The notes under the pieces are model-generated. The model worked only from the letters and a program-made list of their open reading frames with translations. It was not told where the DNA came from and made no database searches. A DNA stretch of 64,000 nt from Lentzea nigeriaca (GTDB lineage: Bacteria > Actinomycetota > Actinomycetes > Mycobacteriales > Pseudonocardiaceae), in the NCBI RefSeq assembly GCF_016907955.1, contig NZ_JAFBCX010000019.1:62001-126000 (forward strand), given 5' to 3'. Positions within the stretch are counted from its first letter, which is position 1; each line of letters starts with the position of its first letter. Positions 1-7,816 of this stretch are shown in pieces. The translations under genes were made by a program, and so were the position numbers.

Positions 1-1
1 A

Positions 2-1150
2 CCGTTCTCCCGTGACCGCGCCCGTGTGCTGCACTCCGCGGCGTTGCGCCGGCTCGCGGGCAAGACCCAGGTCGTCGGCCCCGGCGAGGGCTCCGAGGTC
101 ACCGGTGTCCCGCGCACCCGGCTCACCCACTCGCTGGAGGTCGCGCAGATCGGCCGCGGCATCGGCGAGGAACTGGGCTGCGACCCGGACATCGTCGACA
201 CCGCCGGACTCGCGCACGACATCGGCCATCCGCCGTTCGGGCACAACGGCGAGAGAGCGCTCGACGAGCTCGCCGGCCCGTGCGGTGGCTTCGAGGGCAA
301 CGCGCAGACGTTCCGCATCCTCGCCCGCCTGGAACCCAAGTCCGCTCACGGCCTCAACCTCACTCGCGCGGTGCTCGACGCGTCGACGAAGTACCCGTGG
401 CCGCGCACGCCGGGCACGGTGAAGTTCGGCGTGTACGACGACGACCTGGAAGTGTTCGAGTGGATGCGTGCGGATGCACCGGACTGTGAGCGGTGCATCG
501 AGGCGCAGGTGATGGACTGGTCCGACGACGTGGCGTACTCGGTGCACGACGTCGAGGACGGCGTCCTGGCCCACCGCATCAGCCTCGGCGCGCTGGCCCG
601 TCCCGACGAACGTGCCGCCATCGCCTCGCTCGCGGCCAAGACGTTCTCAGAGGAATCCGTCGCCACACTCGAAGCCGCCGCCGAGGAGCTGCTGAAACTG
701 CCCGTGATCGCCTACTGGACCGAGCACGAGTACGACGGCTCTCTCGGCGCCCAGGTCGCGTTGAAGAACCTCACCAGCGAACTGGTCGGCCGGTTCGCCT
801 CGGCAGCGGTCACCGCGACCCGCGAGGTCCACGGCGAAGGGGCCCTCACGAGGTACAACGCCTCGTTGGTGGTCCCACGGCAGGTCGTGGCGGAGGTGGC
901 GCTGCTCAAGGCGATGGCCGTCCGGTACGTGATGAGCGATCCGGCCCGTCTCGCCATGCAGGCCGAGCAACGCGAGCTCATCGCCGACCTCGTCGCCCGG
1001 CTGATGGAGCGGCCGACGCTGCTAGACCCGGCGTTCCGCCCGTTGTTCGCGGCCGCTTCCTCTTACGCCGCACGGCTTCGCGTCGTCGTCGACCAGGTCG
1101 CGCTGCTCACCGACGCGCAGGCCGTGGCCAGGCACCGCGCATCGGCGTAG
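2..1150 (+). CDS. dgt: Deoxyguanosinetriphosphate triphosphohydrolase (dGTPase), 5' end outside the window
   Basis: HD-domain dGTPase, which hydrolyses dGTP to deoxyguanosine and triphosphate in the cytoplasm and so influences dNTP pools. The reading frame is already open at base 2 ([17 protein letters not shown] is typical dGTPase N-terminal sequence), so the gene starts upstream of the window; the first internal ATG at 26 is not the true start. The HD metal-binding core is visible as RLTHSLEV followed by [16 protein letters not shown]. It ends at TAG 1148-1150. The serpin gene follows after 10 bases. In many actinobacteria dgt lies next to dnaG; here about 4.2 kb of accessory genes separate them. 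Confident family call. Confidence 0.93.
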   Translation, partial: PFSRDRARVLHSAALRRLAGKTQVVGPGEGSEVTGVPRTRLTHSLEVAQIGRGIGEELGCDPDIVDTAGLAHDIGHPPFGHNGERALDELAGPCGGFEGNAQTFRILARLEPKSAHGLNLTRAVLDASTKYPWPRTPGTVKFGVYDDDLEVFEWMRADAPDCERCIEAQVMDWSDDVAYSVHDVEDGVLAHRISLGALARPDERAAIASLAAKTFSEESVATLEAAAEELLKLPVIAYWTEHEYDGSLGAQVALKNLTSELVGRFASAAVTATREVHGEGALTRYNASLVVPRQVVAEVALLKAMAVRYVMSDPARLAMQAEQRELIADLVARLMERPTLLDPAFRPLFAAASSYAARLRVVVDQVALLTDAQAVARHRASA

Positions 1151-1160
1151 GTTCGAAGGC

Positions 1161-2168
1161 GTGACCGACCAGGCCCAGTTCGCCCTGACCGTGCACCGCG
1201 TCGCCGTGCCGGATCCGTCGTCCAACGCCTGCTGGTCCCCGTTCTCGGTGGCGAGTGCGCTCGCTCTCGCGCAGGAGGCCGCCCGCGGCGAGACCCGTGC
1301 CGAGCTCGACCGGCTGCTGGCGGGCTTCGACCCCTCCGACGCGCTCGACGTGCCGGAACTGGCTGTCGCGAACACGTTGTGGGCCGACGACGACCTGACG
1401 CTGAACCCGGACTTCTCGCTCACGAAGTCGGTGCGCCGCACGGCGTTCTCCGACTCCACGACGGTCCGCAAGCTCGTCAACACCGATGTCGCAGAGACGA
1501 CCCGCGGCCTGATCCCCGAACTGCTGACGAGCCCCCCGCCCCCGGACGCCGCCGCGATCATCGTCAACGCCCTGTACCTCAAGGTGGGCTGGCTGAACCC
1601 GTTCTCCTCCTGGGAGACGGCCCGGAAACCGTTCCACGCCCCCGGCGGTGACGTGGACGTGCCGACGATGAAGGTGACCGAGAAGTTCCGCTACGCCCGC
1701 CACGACGGCTGGCAGACGGTCGTGATGCCCGCGGCGTCCGGCGTCGAGGCCGTGATCCTGCTGCCGGACACGTCGCTGGAGCAGCCGCTCGAGGTGTCGG
1801 TTCTCGAGGCGAGCGACCGGACCAACCTCGAGCTCTCACTGCCCAAAGTGGACATCCGGGAGAAGTTCCAGCTGAAAGGCGTGCTGGAACAGCTGGGGGT
1901 GCAGCGCATGTTCGCGCGCGACGCCGACTTCAGCGGCCTCTCGCCGGACGAGCGGCTGTTCGTCGACGACGTGCTCCACGAGGCTGTGCTGCGGCTGGAC
2001 GAGGAGGGCCTGGAGGGCGCGGCGGCCACCGCCGTCACGTTCCGGACCGTGTCGCTCGAGATCCCGACCGAGCCGATCGTGGTGAACGTCGACAGGCCGT
2101 TCCTGCTCGCGGTCCGGCACGCGCGCTCGAAGGCCGTCTACTTCCTCGCTCAAATCGCCCGTCCGTGA
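1161..2168 (+). CDS. Serpin-family protease inhibitor
   Basis: 335-residue serpin starting at GTG 1161. Serpins trap serine proteases by conformational change after cleavage of a reactive-centre loop. The N-terminal serpin pattern (SPFSVASALALAQEAARG) and the C-terminal signature around FLLAVRHARSKAVYFLAQI are present. The loop hinge (EEGLEGAAAT) has the small residues expected of an inhibitory serpin. Counting 17 residues from the hinge glutamate puts the scissile bond at about Val297-Ser298, which predicts an elastase- or subtilisin-like target. No signal peptide is seen, so it is probably cytoplasmic. It is slightly shorter than the usual 350-400 residues. The target protease is unknown. 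Confidence 0.9.
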   Translation: MTDQAQFALTVHRVAVPDPSSNACWSPFSVASALALAQEAARGETRAELDRLLAGFDPSDALDVPELAVANTLWADDDLTLNPDFSLTKSVRRTAFSDSTTVRKLVNTDVAETTRGLIPELLTSPPPPDAAAIIVNALYLKVGWLNPFSSWETARKPFHAPGGDVDVPTMKVTEKFRYARHDGWQTVVMPAASGVEAVILLPDTSLEQPLEVSVLEASDRTNLELSLPKVDIREKFQLKGVLEQLGVQRMFARDADFSGLSPDERLFVDDVLHEAVLRLDEEGLEGAAATAVTFRTVSLEIPTEPIVVNVDRPFLLAVRHARSKAVYFLAQIARP

Positions 2169-2174
2169 GCGATT

Positions 2175-2213
2175 CGCGCGACCGTTCGCCCTGATGGGCG
2201 ACCGTTTCGCGCG
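2175..2213 (+). terminator. Hairpin terminator after the serpin gene
   Basis: Two stacked helices: CGCGCGA (2175-2181) pairs with TCGCGCG (2207-2213), and TCGCCC (2186-2191) pairs with GGGCGA (2196-2201), separated by a small internal loop. It starts 7 bases after the serpin stop. There is no T-tract, as is common for high-GC actinobacterial terminators. A possible ATG at 2194 for the next gene lies inside this hairpin, which argues for the later start at 2248. Confidence 0.6.
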
Positions 2214-2247
2214 GCGAGATCATGATCATGCCTTTACCGTTCCAGCC

Positions 2248-2766
2248 ATGACCCAGCACGGTGCAGGCGAGCAGCTCGTCGTGCTCGCGGCGGCCGGCGC
2301 CACGCAGATCACGTGCTTCAGCGGCGTCACCGTTCCCGTCCTGCTGAGAACCGAGTGCTACGCGAAGGCGCTGGCCGGCGCGCTGGGCTTCACCCCCGCA
2401 CCGGAGCTGCTCCCCGACGGGGTGCTGCCCCGGTGCGTGTTCTTCATCCACGAGTACGCGTTGCGCACCGTGGTGGGGAACGACCGGCTGATGGAGGACC
2501 AGGTCCTGCACCTGCTGTTCCACGCGCCGTCGATCAGGATCGTGCCCGCCAGCACCGGTGCGGCCGGAGCGGTCGGACTGGACTACGCGCTGATCGAGTA
2601 CGACCACGAGCCGCCGCTCGTCTACCTCGCGAACTGGGTGCTCGCCAGTGACGCGGCCACCGTCGAACGGGCCGTGCTGATCTTCCGGCGCATGCACGCC
2701 ATCGCGCTCGACAACGAGCGGTCGCGTGACCTGCTGATGGACTACGTGGCCGTGTACGACCGCTAG
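2248..2766 (+). CDS. DUF5753-domain protein lacking a helix-turn-helix
   Basis: 172 residues from ATG 2248. The sequence follows the DUF5753 domain that normally forms the C-terminal sensor half of XRE-family regulators of the Scr1 type: VPVLLRTECYAKAL, then FFIHEYALRTVVG, then PSIRIVPASTGAAGAVGLDYALIEY cut here into blocks, then a helical end. The N-terminal XRE helix-turn-helix of about 60-100 residues is absent, and the region upstream is a terminator hairpin rather than coding sequence. It may be a stand-alone sensor or antagonist, or a remnant. Its end overlaps by 4 bases a small convergent gene. The domain assignment rests on pattern recognition only. Confidence 0.65.
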   Translation: MTQHGAGEQLVVLAAAGATQITCFSGVTVPVLLRTECYAKALAGALGFTPAPELLPDGVLPRCVFFIHEYALRTVVGNDRLMEDQVLHLLFHAPSIRIVPASTGAAGAVGLDYALIEYDHEPPLVYLANWVLASDAATVERAVLIFRRMHAIALDNERSRDLLMDYVAVYDR

Positions 2767-2942
2767 TTCGGGGTGTTGCGACGCAGGAAGAGTCGCATTC
2801 CGTCCTCGCCGGGCAACGCGCACAGCAGCAGGCGGACGTTCTGGTGACGCACCGGCACCGCACACGAGTCGCCTGCCAACAGCGTTCCCGCCAGCAGGCC
2901 GGCCGACTCGTGATCGATGTCCAGCACGAAGTCGTTGCTCAT
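2763..2942 (-). CDS. Small hypothetical protein, 59 residues
   Basis: Open frame from ATG 2942-2940 to TAG at 2763-2765, beginning MSNDFVLDIDHES and ending FLRRNTPN. Almost every third codon base is G or C, as in the neighbouring real genes, which supports translation. It is convergent with the DUF5753 gene (4-base overlap) and divergent from the carboxymuconolactone decarboxylase, whose promoter lies 48-86 bases away. XRE/DUF5753 genes are usually accompanied by a small DUF397 gene, but this protein does not clearly match that family and runs in the opposite direction. Function unknown. Confidence 0.5.
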   Translation of the reverse strand: MSNDFVLDIDHESAGLLAGTLLAGDSCAVPVRHQNVRLLLCALPGEDGMRLFLRRNTPN

Positions 2943-2989
2943 GCGAGGACCCTATGAGGTGGCAGGCTCGCAACCCAGTCACCCAAAGG

Positions 2990-3028
2990 TGTCACGTTCT
3001 CTGTCACGTTCCGCGGCCCTGCCCCGTC
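2990..3028 (+). promoter_or_regulatory. ECF41-type promoter of the decarboxylase gene
   Basis: TGTCACG at 3002-3008, a 16-base spacer, then CGTC at 3025-3028. This matches the published ECF41 target promoter (TGTCACA, about 16-18 bases, CGTC). A second TGTCACG lies at 2990-2996. The start codon at 3037 is only 8 bases after CGTC, so the transcript would be leaderless or nearly so. The ECF41-like sigma gene is at 4482-5360, which makes it the obvious partner. Confidence 0.75.
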
Positions 3029-3036
3029 CACAGGTC

Positions 3037-3594
3037 ATGACGAGGATCAAGGGAGTCACCAAGAAGGACGCCGGCCTGCTCACCAAGGCCGTGTACTGGT
3101 TCGCGCGGCGCGAGTTCGGGGCCGTGCCCGAGCCGGTCACGGTCATGGCACACCACCCGAAGCTGATGATCGCGAGCGCCCGCCACGAACTGGCGGTCAA
3201 GAAGGCGGTCCACGGGCCGTTGTTCGAGCTCTGCGTCTACCGGACGGCCGTGAAGCTCGGCTGCTCGTGGTGCGTCGACTTCGGCGCGATGCTGATGAAG
3301 CACGGAGGCCTGGACATCGAACGGCTGAAGCACATCGACTCGTACGCCACCTCACCGCTGTACACCGACATCGAACGCAAGGCGCTGGCGTACGCCGACG
3401 CCATGACCGACACGCCGATCAGCGTCACCGACGAGCAGGTCGCGGAGCTGGAGAAGTTGCTGGGACGCAAGGAACTCGTCGCGCTGACCTACCAGATCGC
3501 GCTGGAGAACCAGCGCGCGCGGTTCAACAGCGCGTTCGGCATCAAGGACCAGGGATTCACCAGCGGCGACGCCTGCCGCGTCCCGGCACACTAG
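3037..3594 (+). CDS. Carboxymuconolactone decarboxylase / AhpD-family protein
   Basis: 185 residues from ATG 3037. It carries the AhpD-like helical core with the redox pair in CSWCVDFGAML, followed by the family helix YADAMTDTPISVTDEQ. Members act as alkylhydroperoxidases or decarboxylases, and the CxxC pair favours a peroxidase or thiol-redox role. ECF41 sigma factors typically sit beside 'COE' genes (carboxymuconolactone decarboxylase, oxidoreductase or epimerase), and this is such a gene with an ECF41-like promoter directly upstream. An open frame continues upstream to 2917, but the promoter lies inside it, so the later start is preferred. The methyltransferase gene follows after 4 bases and is probably co-transcribed. 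Confidence 0.87.
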   Translation: MTRIKGVTKKDAGLLTKAVYWFARREFGAVPEPVTVMAHHPKLMIASARHELAVKKAVHGPLFELCVYRTAVKLGCSWCVDFGAMLMKHGGLDIERLKHIDSYATSPLYTDIERKALAYADAMTDTPISVTDEQVAELEKLLGRKELVALTYQIALENQRARFNSAFGIKDQGFTSGDACRVPAH

Positions 3595-3598
3595 AAGA

Positions 3599-4411
3599 GT
3601 GGAGAAGATCACCCTGACGGGTGCCCAGGAGACCATGCTCGCCACGCTGTACGGCAGGGCGCTGGACAGCGGGCGGGCGACCTCCGTGCTGCGCGACGAC
3701 GAGGCGAAGCGTGCCGTCGACCGCATCGACTACGACTTCGCGAAGACCGGGATGACCACGACGACAGCGGTCGGCGTGGCCATCCGCGCCAAGGTGCTCG
3801 ACGACTGGACTCGCGAGTTCATCCGGCGCAACCCGACGTGCACGGTGCTGCATCTCGCGTGTGGCCTGGACACGCGCGCGCATCGCATCGAACGGCCGGA
3901 CACCGTGCGTTGGGTCGACGTCGACATGCCGGACGTCGTTGCGTTGCGGCGCAAGCTGTTGCCGGAGCCGTCCGGCGACTACCGGCTCGTGGCGTCGTCG
4001 GTCACGGAGGAGGCGTGGCTGGCCGAGGTGCCCGCGGATCGTCCGGCCGTGGCGGTGTTCGAGGGCCTCTCGATGTACCTCACGCGTGCGGAGGGCCACG
4101 CGTTGATCAGAAGGATCACCAGCCGGTTTTCCAGTGGTGAGCTGCTGTTCGACGTCTACGGCTCGTGGGGGATCAAGCTGCAGAAGCTCGTTCCGGCCGT
4201 GCGCAACGCAGGTGCGACGCTGCACTGGGGCGTCGACGACCCGCGCGAGGTCGAGGCGCTGCGTCCCGGACTGACCACTGTGGACGCCTGGCGAAGCGTG
4301 GACCTGCCGCACCTGGCCGCGTTGCCCAGGTCCGGCAGGATCCAGATGAAGGTCGTCAGCGCGATCCCGAAGCTCAGGGACGTCGGGAAGCTCTTGCGGT
4401 TGCGGTGGTGA
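3599..4411 (+). CDS. Class I SAM-dependent methyltransferase (LCM/TcmP-like)
   Basis: 270 residues from GTG 3599, 4 bases after the decarboxylase stop. The SAM-binding loop appears as VLHLACGLDTRAHRIE, followed by the acidic strand WVDVDMPDVV and FEGLSMYL, which is the pattern of the leucine carboxyl methyltransferase/TcmP family (Methyltransf LCM). In actinomycetes such enzymes methylate small-molecule or carboxyl substrates; the substrate cannot be read from sequence. Tight coupling to the preceding gene places it under the same ECF41-type promoter. It may therefore belong to an oxidative or metabolite-stress response. Confidence 0.85.
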   Translation: MEKITLTGAQETMLATLYGRALDSGRATSVLRDDEAKRAVDRIDYDFAKTGMTTTTAVGVAIRAKVLDDWTREFIRRNPTCTVLHLACGLDTRAHRIERPDTVRWVDVDMPDVVALRRKLLPEPSGDYRLVASSVTEEAWLAEVPADRPAVAVFEGLSMYLTRAEGHALIRRITSRFSSGELLFDVYGSWGIKLQKLVPAVRNAGATLHWGVDDPREVEALRPGLTTVDAWRSVDLPHLAALPRSGRIQMKVVSAIPKLRDVGKLLRLRW

Positions 4412-4481
4412 TCAGGACTCGATGACGAAGTCGAACCTGGGAAACGTTAGCGTCGAAACGGTACCGGGAACCAGTAATGGT

Positions 4482-5360
4482 CTAGACCAAGAAGTCCACG
4501 TGGCCGAGCTTGTCCGGGTTCGCGATGTCGTAGACCGCGAGGATCTTGCCGTCGTGCACGGTGAACGTCGTGACGCGCGGCGTCATCTCGCCCTGCGCCG
4601 CGATGACGACGCCGAGGTCGCCGTTGACCTGCACGGGCCGAATCTGCGGGAAGTCGTCCTCGAAGCCGTACTTGCGGATGAGCCCGAAGAAGAAGCGGGC
4701 GATCTTCTCCGCGCCCGCGATCGTGTTGACCGCCGTGCGGACCTTGCCGCCACCGTCGCCGATCATCACCGCGTCCGGGTGCAGCAGGCCCAGCACCGCG
4801 TCGATGTCGCCGCCAGCCATGGCGCTGAGGAACTTCTCCAGCACCTCCTGCTGTTCGGCGAGCGCCGCGCGGGGTGGTGGCTCCGCGCCCGCGACGGCCT
4901 TGCGGGCGCGGGAGGCGTGCTGGCGCGCGGAGGCCTCCGAGACGCCGAGTGTGTCCGCGATCTCGTTGAACGGCAACGAGAACGCGTCGTGCAGCACGAA
5001 CGCGACGCGCTGCTCGGGAGTGAGCCGGTCCAGCAGGACCAGCGCCGCCATGCGCACGCCGTCGGACCGCACCACCGACGCGAGCGGGTCGTCGGCCTCG
5101 CCGGTGGTCAGCAGCGGTTCCGGCAGCCACGAGCCCACGTAGGTCTCCCGGCGCACGGCCGCGGAGCGCAGCCGGTCCAGGCAGATGCGGCTCACCACGG
5201 TCGTGAGCCAGCCGCGGACGTCCCTGATGCCCTCGGCCGCCGAGAACCGCAGCCAGGCCTCCTGCACGGCGTCCTCGGCGTCGGCGACGCTGCCGGTCAG
5301 CCGGTACGCCACGCCGACGAGATGGGCTCGGTGGAGTGCGAAGTCGTCGGCTGCGGTCAC
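4482..5360 (-). CDS. ECF41-type RNA polymerase sigma factor (SigJ-like) with C-terminal SnoaL-like extension
   Basis: 292 residues from GTG 5360. Sigma2 (about residues 9-75, with VGVAYRLTGSVADAEDAVQE) and sigma4 (about 110-160, with LTPEQRVAFVLHDAFSLPFNEIA) are followed by a SnoaL/NTF2-like extension. All three ECF41 hallmarks are visible: WLPEP in the linker, DGGGK in the extension and NPDKL near the C-terminus. In ECF41 factors the extension controls activity in place of an anti-sigma factor. It converges on the decarboxylase-methyltransferase pair and is divergent from dnaG. No anti-sigma gene is adjacent, as expected for this group. Confidence 0.92.
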   Translation of the reverse strand: MTAADDFALHRAHLVGVAYRLTGSVADAEDAVQEAWLRFSAAEGIRDVRGWLTTVVSRICLDRLRSAAVRRETYVGSWLPEPLLTTGEADDPLASVVRSDGVRMAALVLLDRLTPEQRVAFVLHDAFSLPFNEIADTLGVSEASARQHASRARKAVAGAEPPPRAALAEQQEVLEKFLSAMAGGDIDAVLGLLHPDAVMIGDGGGKVRTAVNTIAGAEKIARFFFGLIRKYGFEDDFPQIRPVQVNGDLGVVIAAQGEMTPRVTTFTVHDGKILAVYDIANPDKLGHVDFLV

Positions 5361-5395
5361 GGTTGGCAGTTTGCCAGGGGATTAGACTCGGGGAT

Positions 5396-7285
5396 GTGGC
5401 AGGACGCATCAGGGAGAGCGACATCGCATTGGTGCGTGAGCGCAGCCGCATCGATGAGGTCGTCGGCGACCAGGTTTCACTGAAGAGAGCCGGCGGAGGC
5501 GCACTCAAGGGGTTGTGCCCCTTCCACGACGAGAAGACGCCCTCGTTCAACGTGCGCCCGTCGCACGGCACGTTCCACTGCTTCGGCTGTGGCGAGGGCG
5601 GCGACGTGATCGCCTTCGTGATGAAGGTCGAGCACCTGTCGTTCGTGGAAGCCGTCGAGCGGCTCGCGGACCGTGCGGGCATCCAGCTCACCTACGAGGG
5701 CGGCGGCGTCACGATCCAGCGTGATCGGGGCACGCGCAGCAGGCTCATCGAGGCGCACAAGCAGGCCGCCGAGTACTACGCCGAGCAGCTCGCCTCACCG
5801 GAGGCGCAGGCGGCGCGCGAGTTCCTGGCGGAGCGCGGGTTCGACGAGGCCGCGGCACGGCAGTTCGGCTGCGGTTTCGCGCCCGGCGGCTGGGACAAGC
5901 TCACGAAGCACCTGCTGGGTCGCGGTTTCGAGCTCACCGAGCTGATCAAGGCGCAGCTCACCAAGGAAGGCCGCCAGGGCCCGATCGACCGGTTCCACCG
6001 GCGGTTGCTGTGGCCGATCAAGGACATCGGCGGCGAGGTCGTCGGGTTCGGCGCGCGGCGGATCTTCGACGACGACCCGATCCAGGCGAAGTACCTCAAC
6101 ACCAGCGAGTCGCTGATCTACAAGAAGTCGCAGGTGCTGTTCGGGCTCGACCAGGCCAAGCGGGAGATCGCGAAGCGCAAGCAGGCCGTCATCGTCGAGG
6201 GCTACACCGACGTGATGGCGATGCACCTGGCCGGCGTGCCGACCGCGGTCGCGTCGTGCGGCACGGCGTTCGGCACCGACCACATGAACGTGCTGCGCAG
6301 GCTGCTGATCGACGACGACGTGAACGGCGAGGTCATCTTCACCTTCGACGGCGACGAGGCGGGCCAGAAGGCCGCGCTGAAGGCGTTCGAGGGGGAGCAG
6401 CAGTTCTCCGCCCAGACCTACATCGCGGTGGCGCCGGACGGCATGGACCCGTGCGAACTGCGGCAGGCCAAGGGCGACGTCGCGGTGCGCGACCTGGTGG
6501 CGCGGCGCACGCCGTTGATCGAGTTCGCGATCAAGGCGCAGCTCAAGGCGTACGACCTCGACTCGGTGGACGGCCGCGTCGAGGCGTTGAAGAAGATGGT
6601 GCCGTTCGTCGCGCAGATCAAGGACCGCGCCAAGCGGGACGGCTACGCGACGCGGCTCGCCTGGTGGGTGGGCTGGGACGACGAGGCCATGGTCGTGCGG
6701 CGCGTGCGTCAGGTCGCCGGTGGCAAGGCGCCGGTCGTCGCCGCTCAACGAGTCGACCCGAACCAGATGGCGTTGGGAGTCGAGGTCGACGGACCGCCGC
6801 GGCCCAACCCGCGCGACCCGCGGCTCGTGCCAGAGCGCGAGGTGCTCAAGGTCGCGCTGCGGCTGCCCGAGTACGCCGGTCCGCTCTACGACTCGCTGCC
6901 GGACGAGGCGTTCACCGAGCCCGCCTACGTGGCGCTGCACCGGGCGATCCGCGACGCCGGTGGTGCCTCCTCCGGGCTCGCGGGCACGGCCTACCTGGAC
7001 GCGATCTCGCAGGCGTGCTCGCACGCGTCGGTGCGGTCGGTGCTGACCGAGCTCGCGGTGGAACCCTTGGCCGTCAAGCAGAACGACGAGTTCCGCTACG
7101 CGTCGATGGTGATCGCGCGGCTGCAGGAGGTGCAGGTCGGCAGGCAGGTCGAGGACGTGAAGTCACGGCTGCGGCGACTGTCCCCGATCAAGGACGCCGA
7201 CGAGTACCGGGCGCTGTGGGGCGACCTGGTGGCGCTGGAGGAGTACCGCAAGGCGCTCCTGCAGCAGAGCGCAGGAGTGCTGTAG
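5396..7285 (+). CDS. dnaG: DNA primase
   Basis: 629 residues from GTG 5396 (MAGRIRESDIALVRERSRID), which synthesises RNA primers for replication with DnaB helicase. The CHC2 zinc-binding domain has CPFHDEKTPSF (Cys41, His44) and CFGCGEGGD (Cys62, Cys65). The catalytic core and TOPRIM domain show VIVEGYTDVMAMHLAG and TFDGDEAGQKA. The C-terminal ~200 residues form the helicase-binding region. The open frame extends upstream to 5336, but that would run into the divergent sigma gene, and 5396 gives the canonical N-terminus. The next gene starts in its stop codon (TAGTG). Confidence 0.97.
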   Translation: MAGRIRESDIALVRERSRIDEVVGDQVSLKRAGGGALKGLCPFHDEKTPSFNVRPSHGTFHCFGCGEGGDVIAFVMKVEHLSFVEAVERLADRAGIQLTYEGGGVTIQRDRGTRSRLIEAHKQAAEYYAEQLASPEAQAAREFLAERGFDEAAARQFGCGFAPGGWDKLTKHLLGRGFELTELIKAQLTKEGRQGPIDRFHRRLLWPIKDIGGEVVGFGARRIFDDDPIQAKYLNTSESLIYKKSQVLFGLDQAKREIAKRKQAVIVEGYTDVMAMHLAGVPTAVASCGTAFGTDHMNVLRRLLIDDDVNGEVIFTFDGDEAGQKAALKAFEGEQQFSAQTYIAVAPDGMDPCELRQAKGDVAVRDLVARRTPLIEFAIKAQLKAYDLDSVDGRVEALKKMVPFVAQIKDRAKRDGYATRLAWWVGWDDEAMVVRRVRQVAGGKAPVVAAQRVDPNQMALGVEVDGPPRPNPRDPRLVPEREVLKVALRLPEYAGPLYDSLPDEAFTEPAYVALHRAIRDAGGASSGLAGTAYLDAISQACSHASVRSVLTELAVEPLAVKQNDEFRYASMVIARLQEVQVGRQVEDVKSRLRRLSPIKDADEYRALWGDLVALEEYRKALLQQSAGVL

Positions 7286-7776
7286 TGGGGCTGTTCCGCC
7301 GGTTGTTCGGCTCGGGTGCGCCGGACGGGTTCATCGGGTCGTTGGAGCCCGACGAGACCGTGATCGCTCACGCGCCCGTGCAGGACGGTCATCTCGTCGT
7401 CACGTCGCTCGGGCTGTGGGTGCCGGGGCCGCGGCGGATCGGCTGGCACCTCATCAGCAAGGTGAAGTGGGAGGGCGCGCTGCGGGTCGTCGAGGCGCAG
7501 GAGGCCGGGCTGGAAGGCTCGGTAGTGCTCCTCGAAGACCTTCCGGTGCAACGGTTCGCGGTGCAGGAGCCCGGCCGGGTGCTGCGGGCGATCAGCCAGC
7601 GCGTCGAGGGCTCGATCCGGCACAGGGAGCGCGTCGAGTCGCCCGGCGTGTGGATCCTGCAGCGCAAGATTCCCGGCCGTGACGGCGTCGTGTGGCAGGC
7701 GCGCGGGGATGCCGGGGTGGATCTGGCTGACGTGCGGGTCGCCGTGGCGGCGTTCGCAGCGAGGCTGTCGCACTAA
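7285..7776 (+). CDS. Conserved hypothetical protein following dnaG
   Basis: 163 residues from GTG 7285, which shares one base with the dnaG stop, so translation is probably coupled. It begins MGLFRRLFGSGAPDGF and has a mostly beta, PH-like pattern (VIAHAPVQDGHLVVTSLGLWV, then WHLISKVKWEGALRVVEA), ending in an alpha-helix. No catalytic motif, signal peptide or membrane segment is seen. Its position after dnaG suggests co-transcription, but nothing in the sequence shows a replication role. Function unknown. Confidence 0.85.
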   Translation: MGLFRRLFGSGAPDGFIGSLEPDETVIAHAPVQDGHLVVTSLGLWVPGPRRIGWHLISKVKWEGALRVVEAQEAGLEGSVVLLEDLPVQRFAVQEPGRVLRAISQRVEGSIRHRERVESPGVWILQRKIPGRDGVVWQARGDAGVDLADVRVAVAAFAARLSH

Positions 7777-7787
7777 AAGGCTGGCGG

Positions 7788-7813
7788 GCTAGCAGTACGC
7801 GTGTACTGTTAGC
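7788..7813. promoter_or_regulatory. Palindromic operator upstream of tam
   Basis: Arms GCTAGCAGTAC (7788-7798) and GTACTGTTAGC (7803-7813) are complementary over 10 of 11 positions around the 4-base centre GCGT. The element ends 3 bases before the tam start, has no T-tract and looks like a TetR-type operator that would block transcription or initiation. No dedicated regulator gene is adjacent. Confidence 0.55.
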
Positions 7814-7816
7814 CGT

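Noticed and set aside
4447-5691. A long minus-strand frame crossing the sigma-factor and dnaG starts
   Set aside because: It covers the ECF41 gene in the wrong frame and dnaG antisense; no coherent protein.
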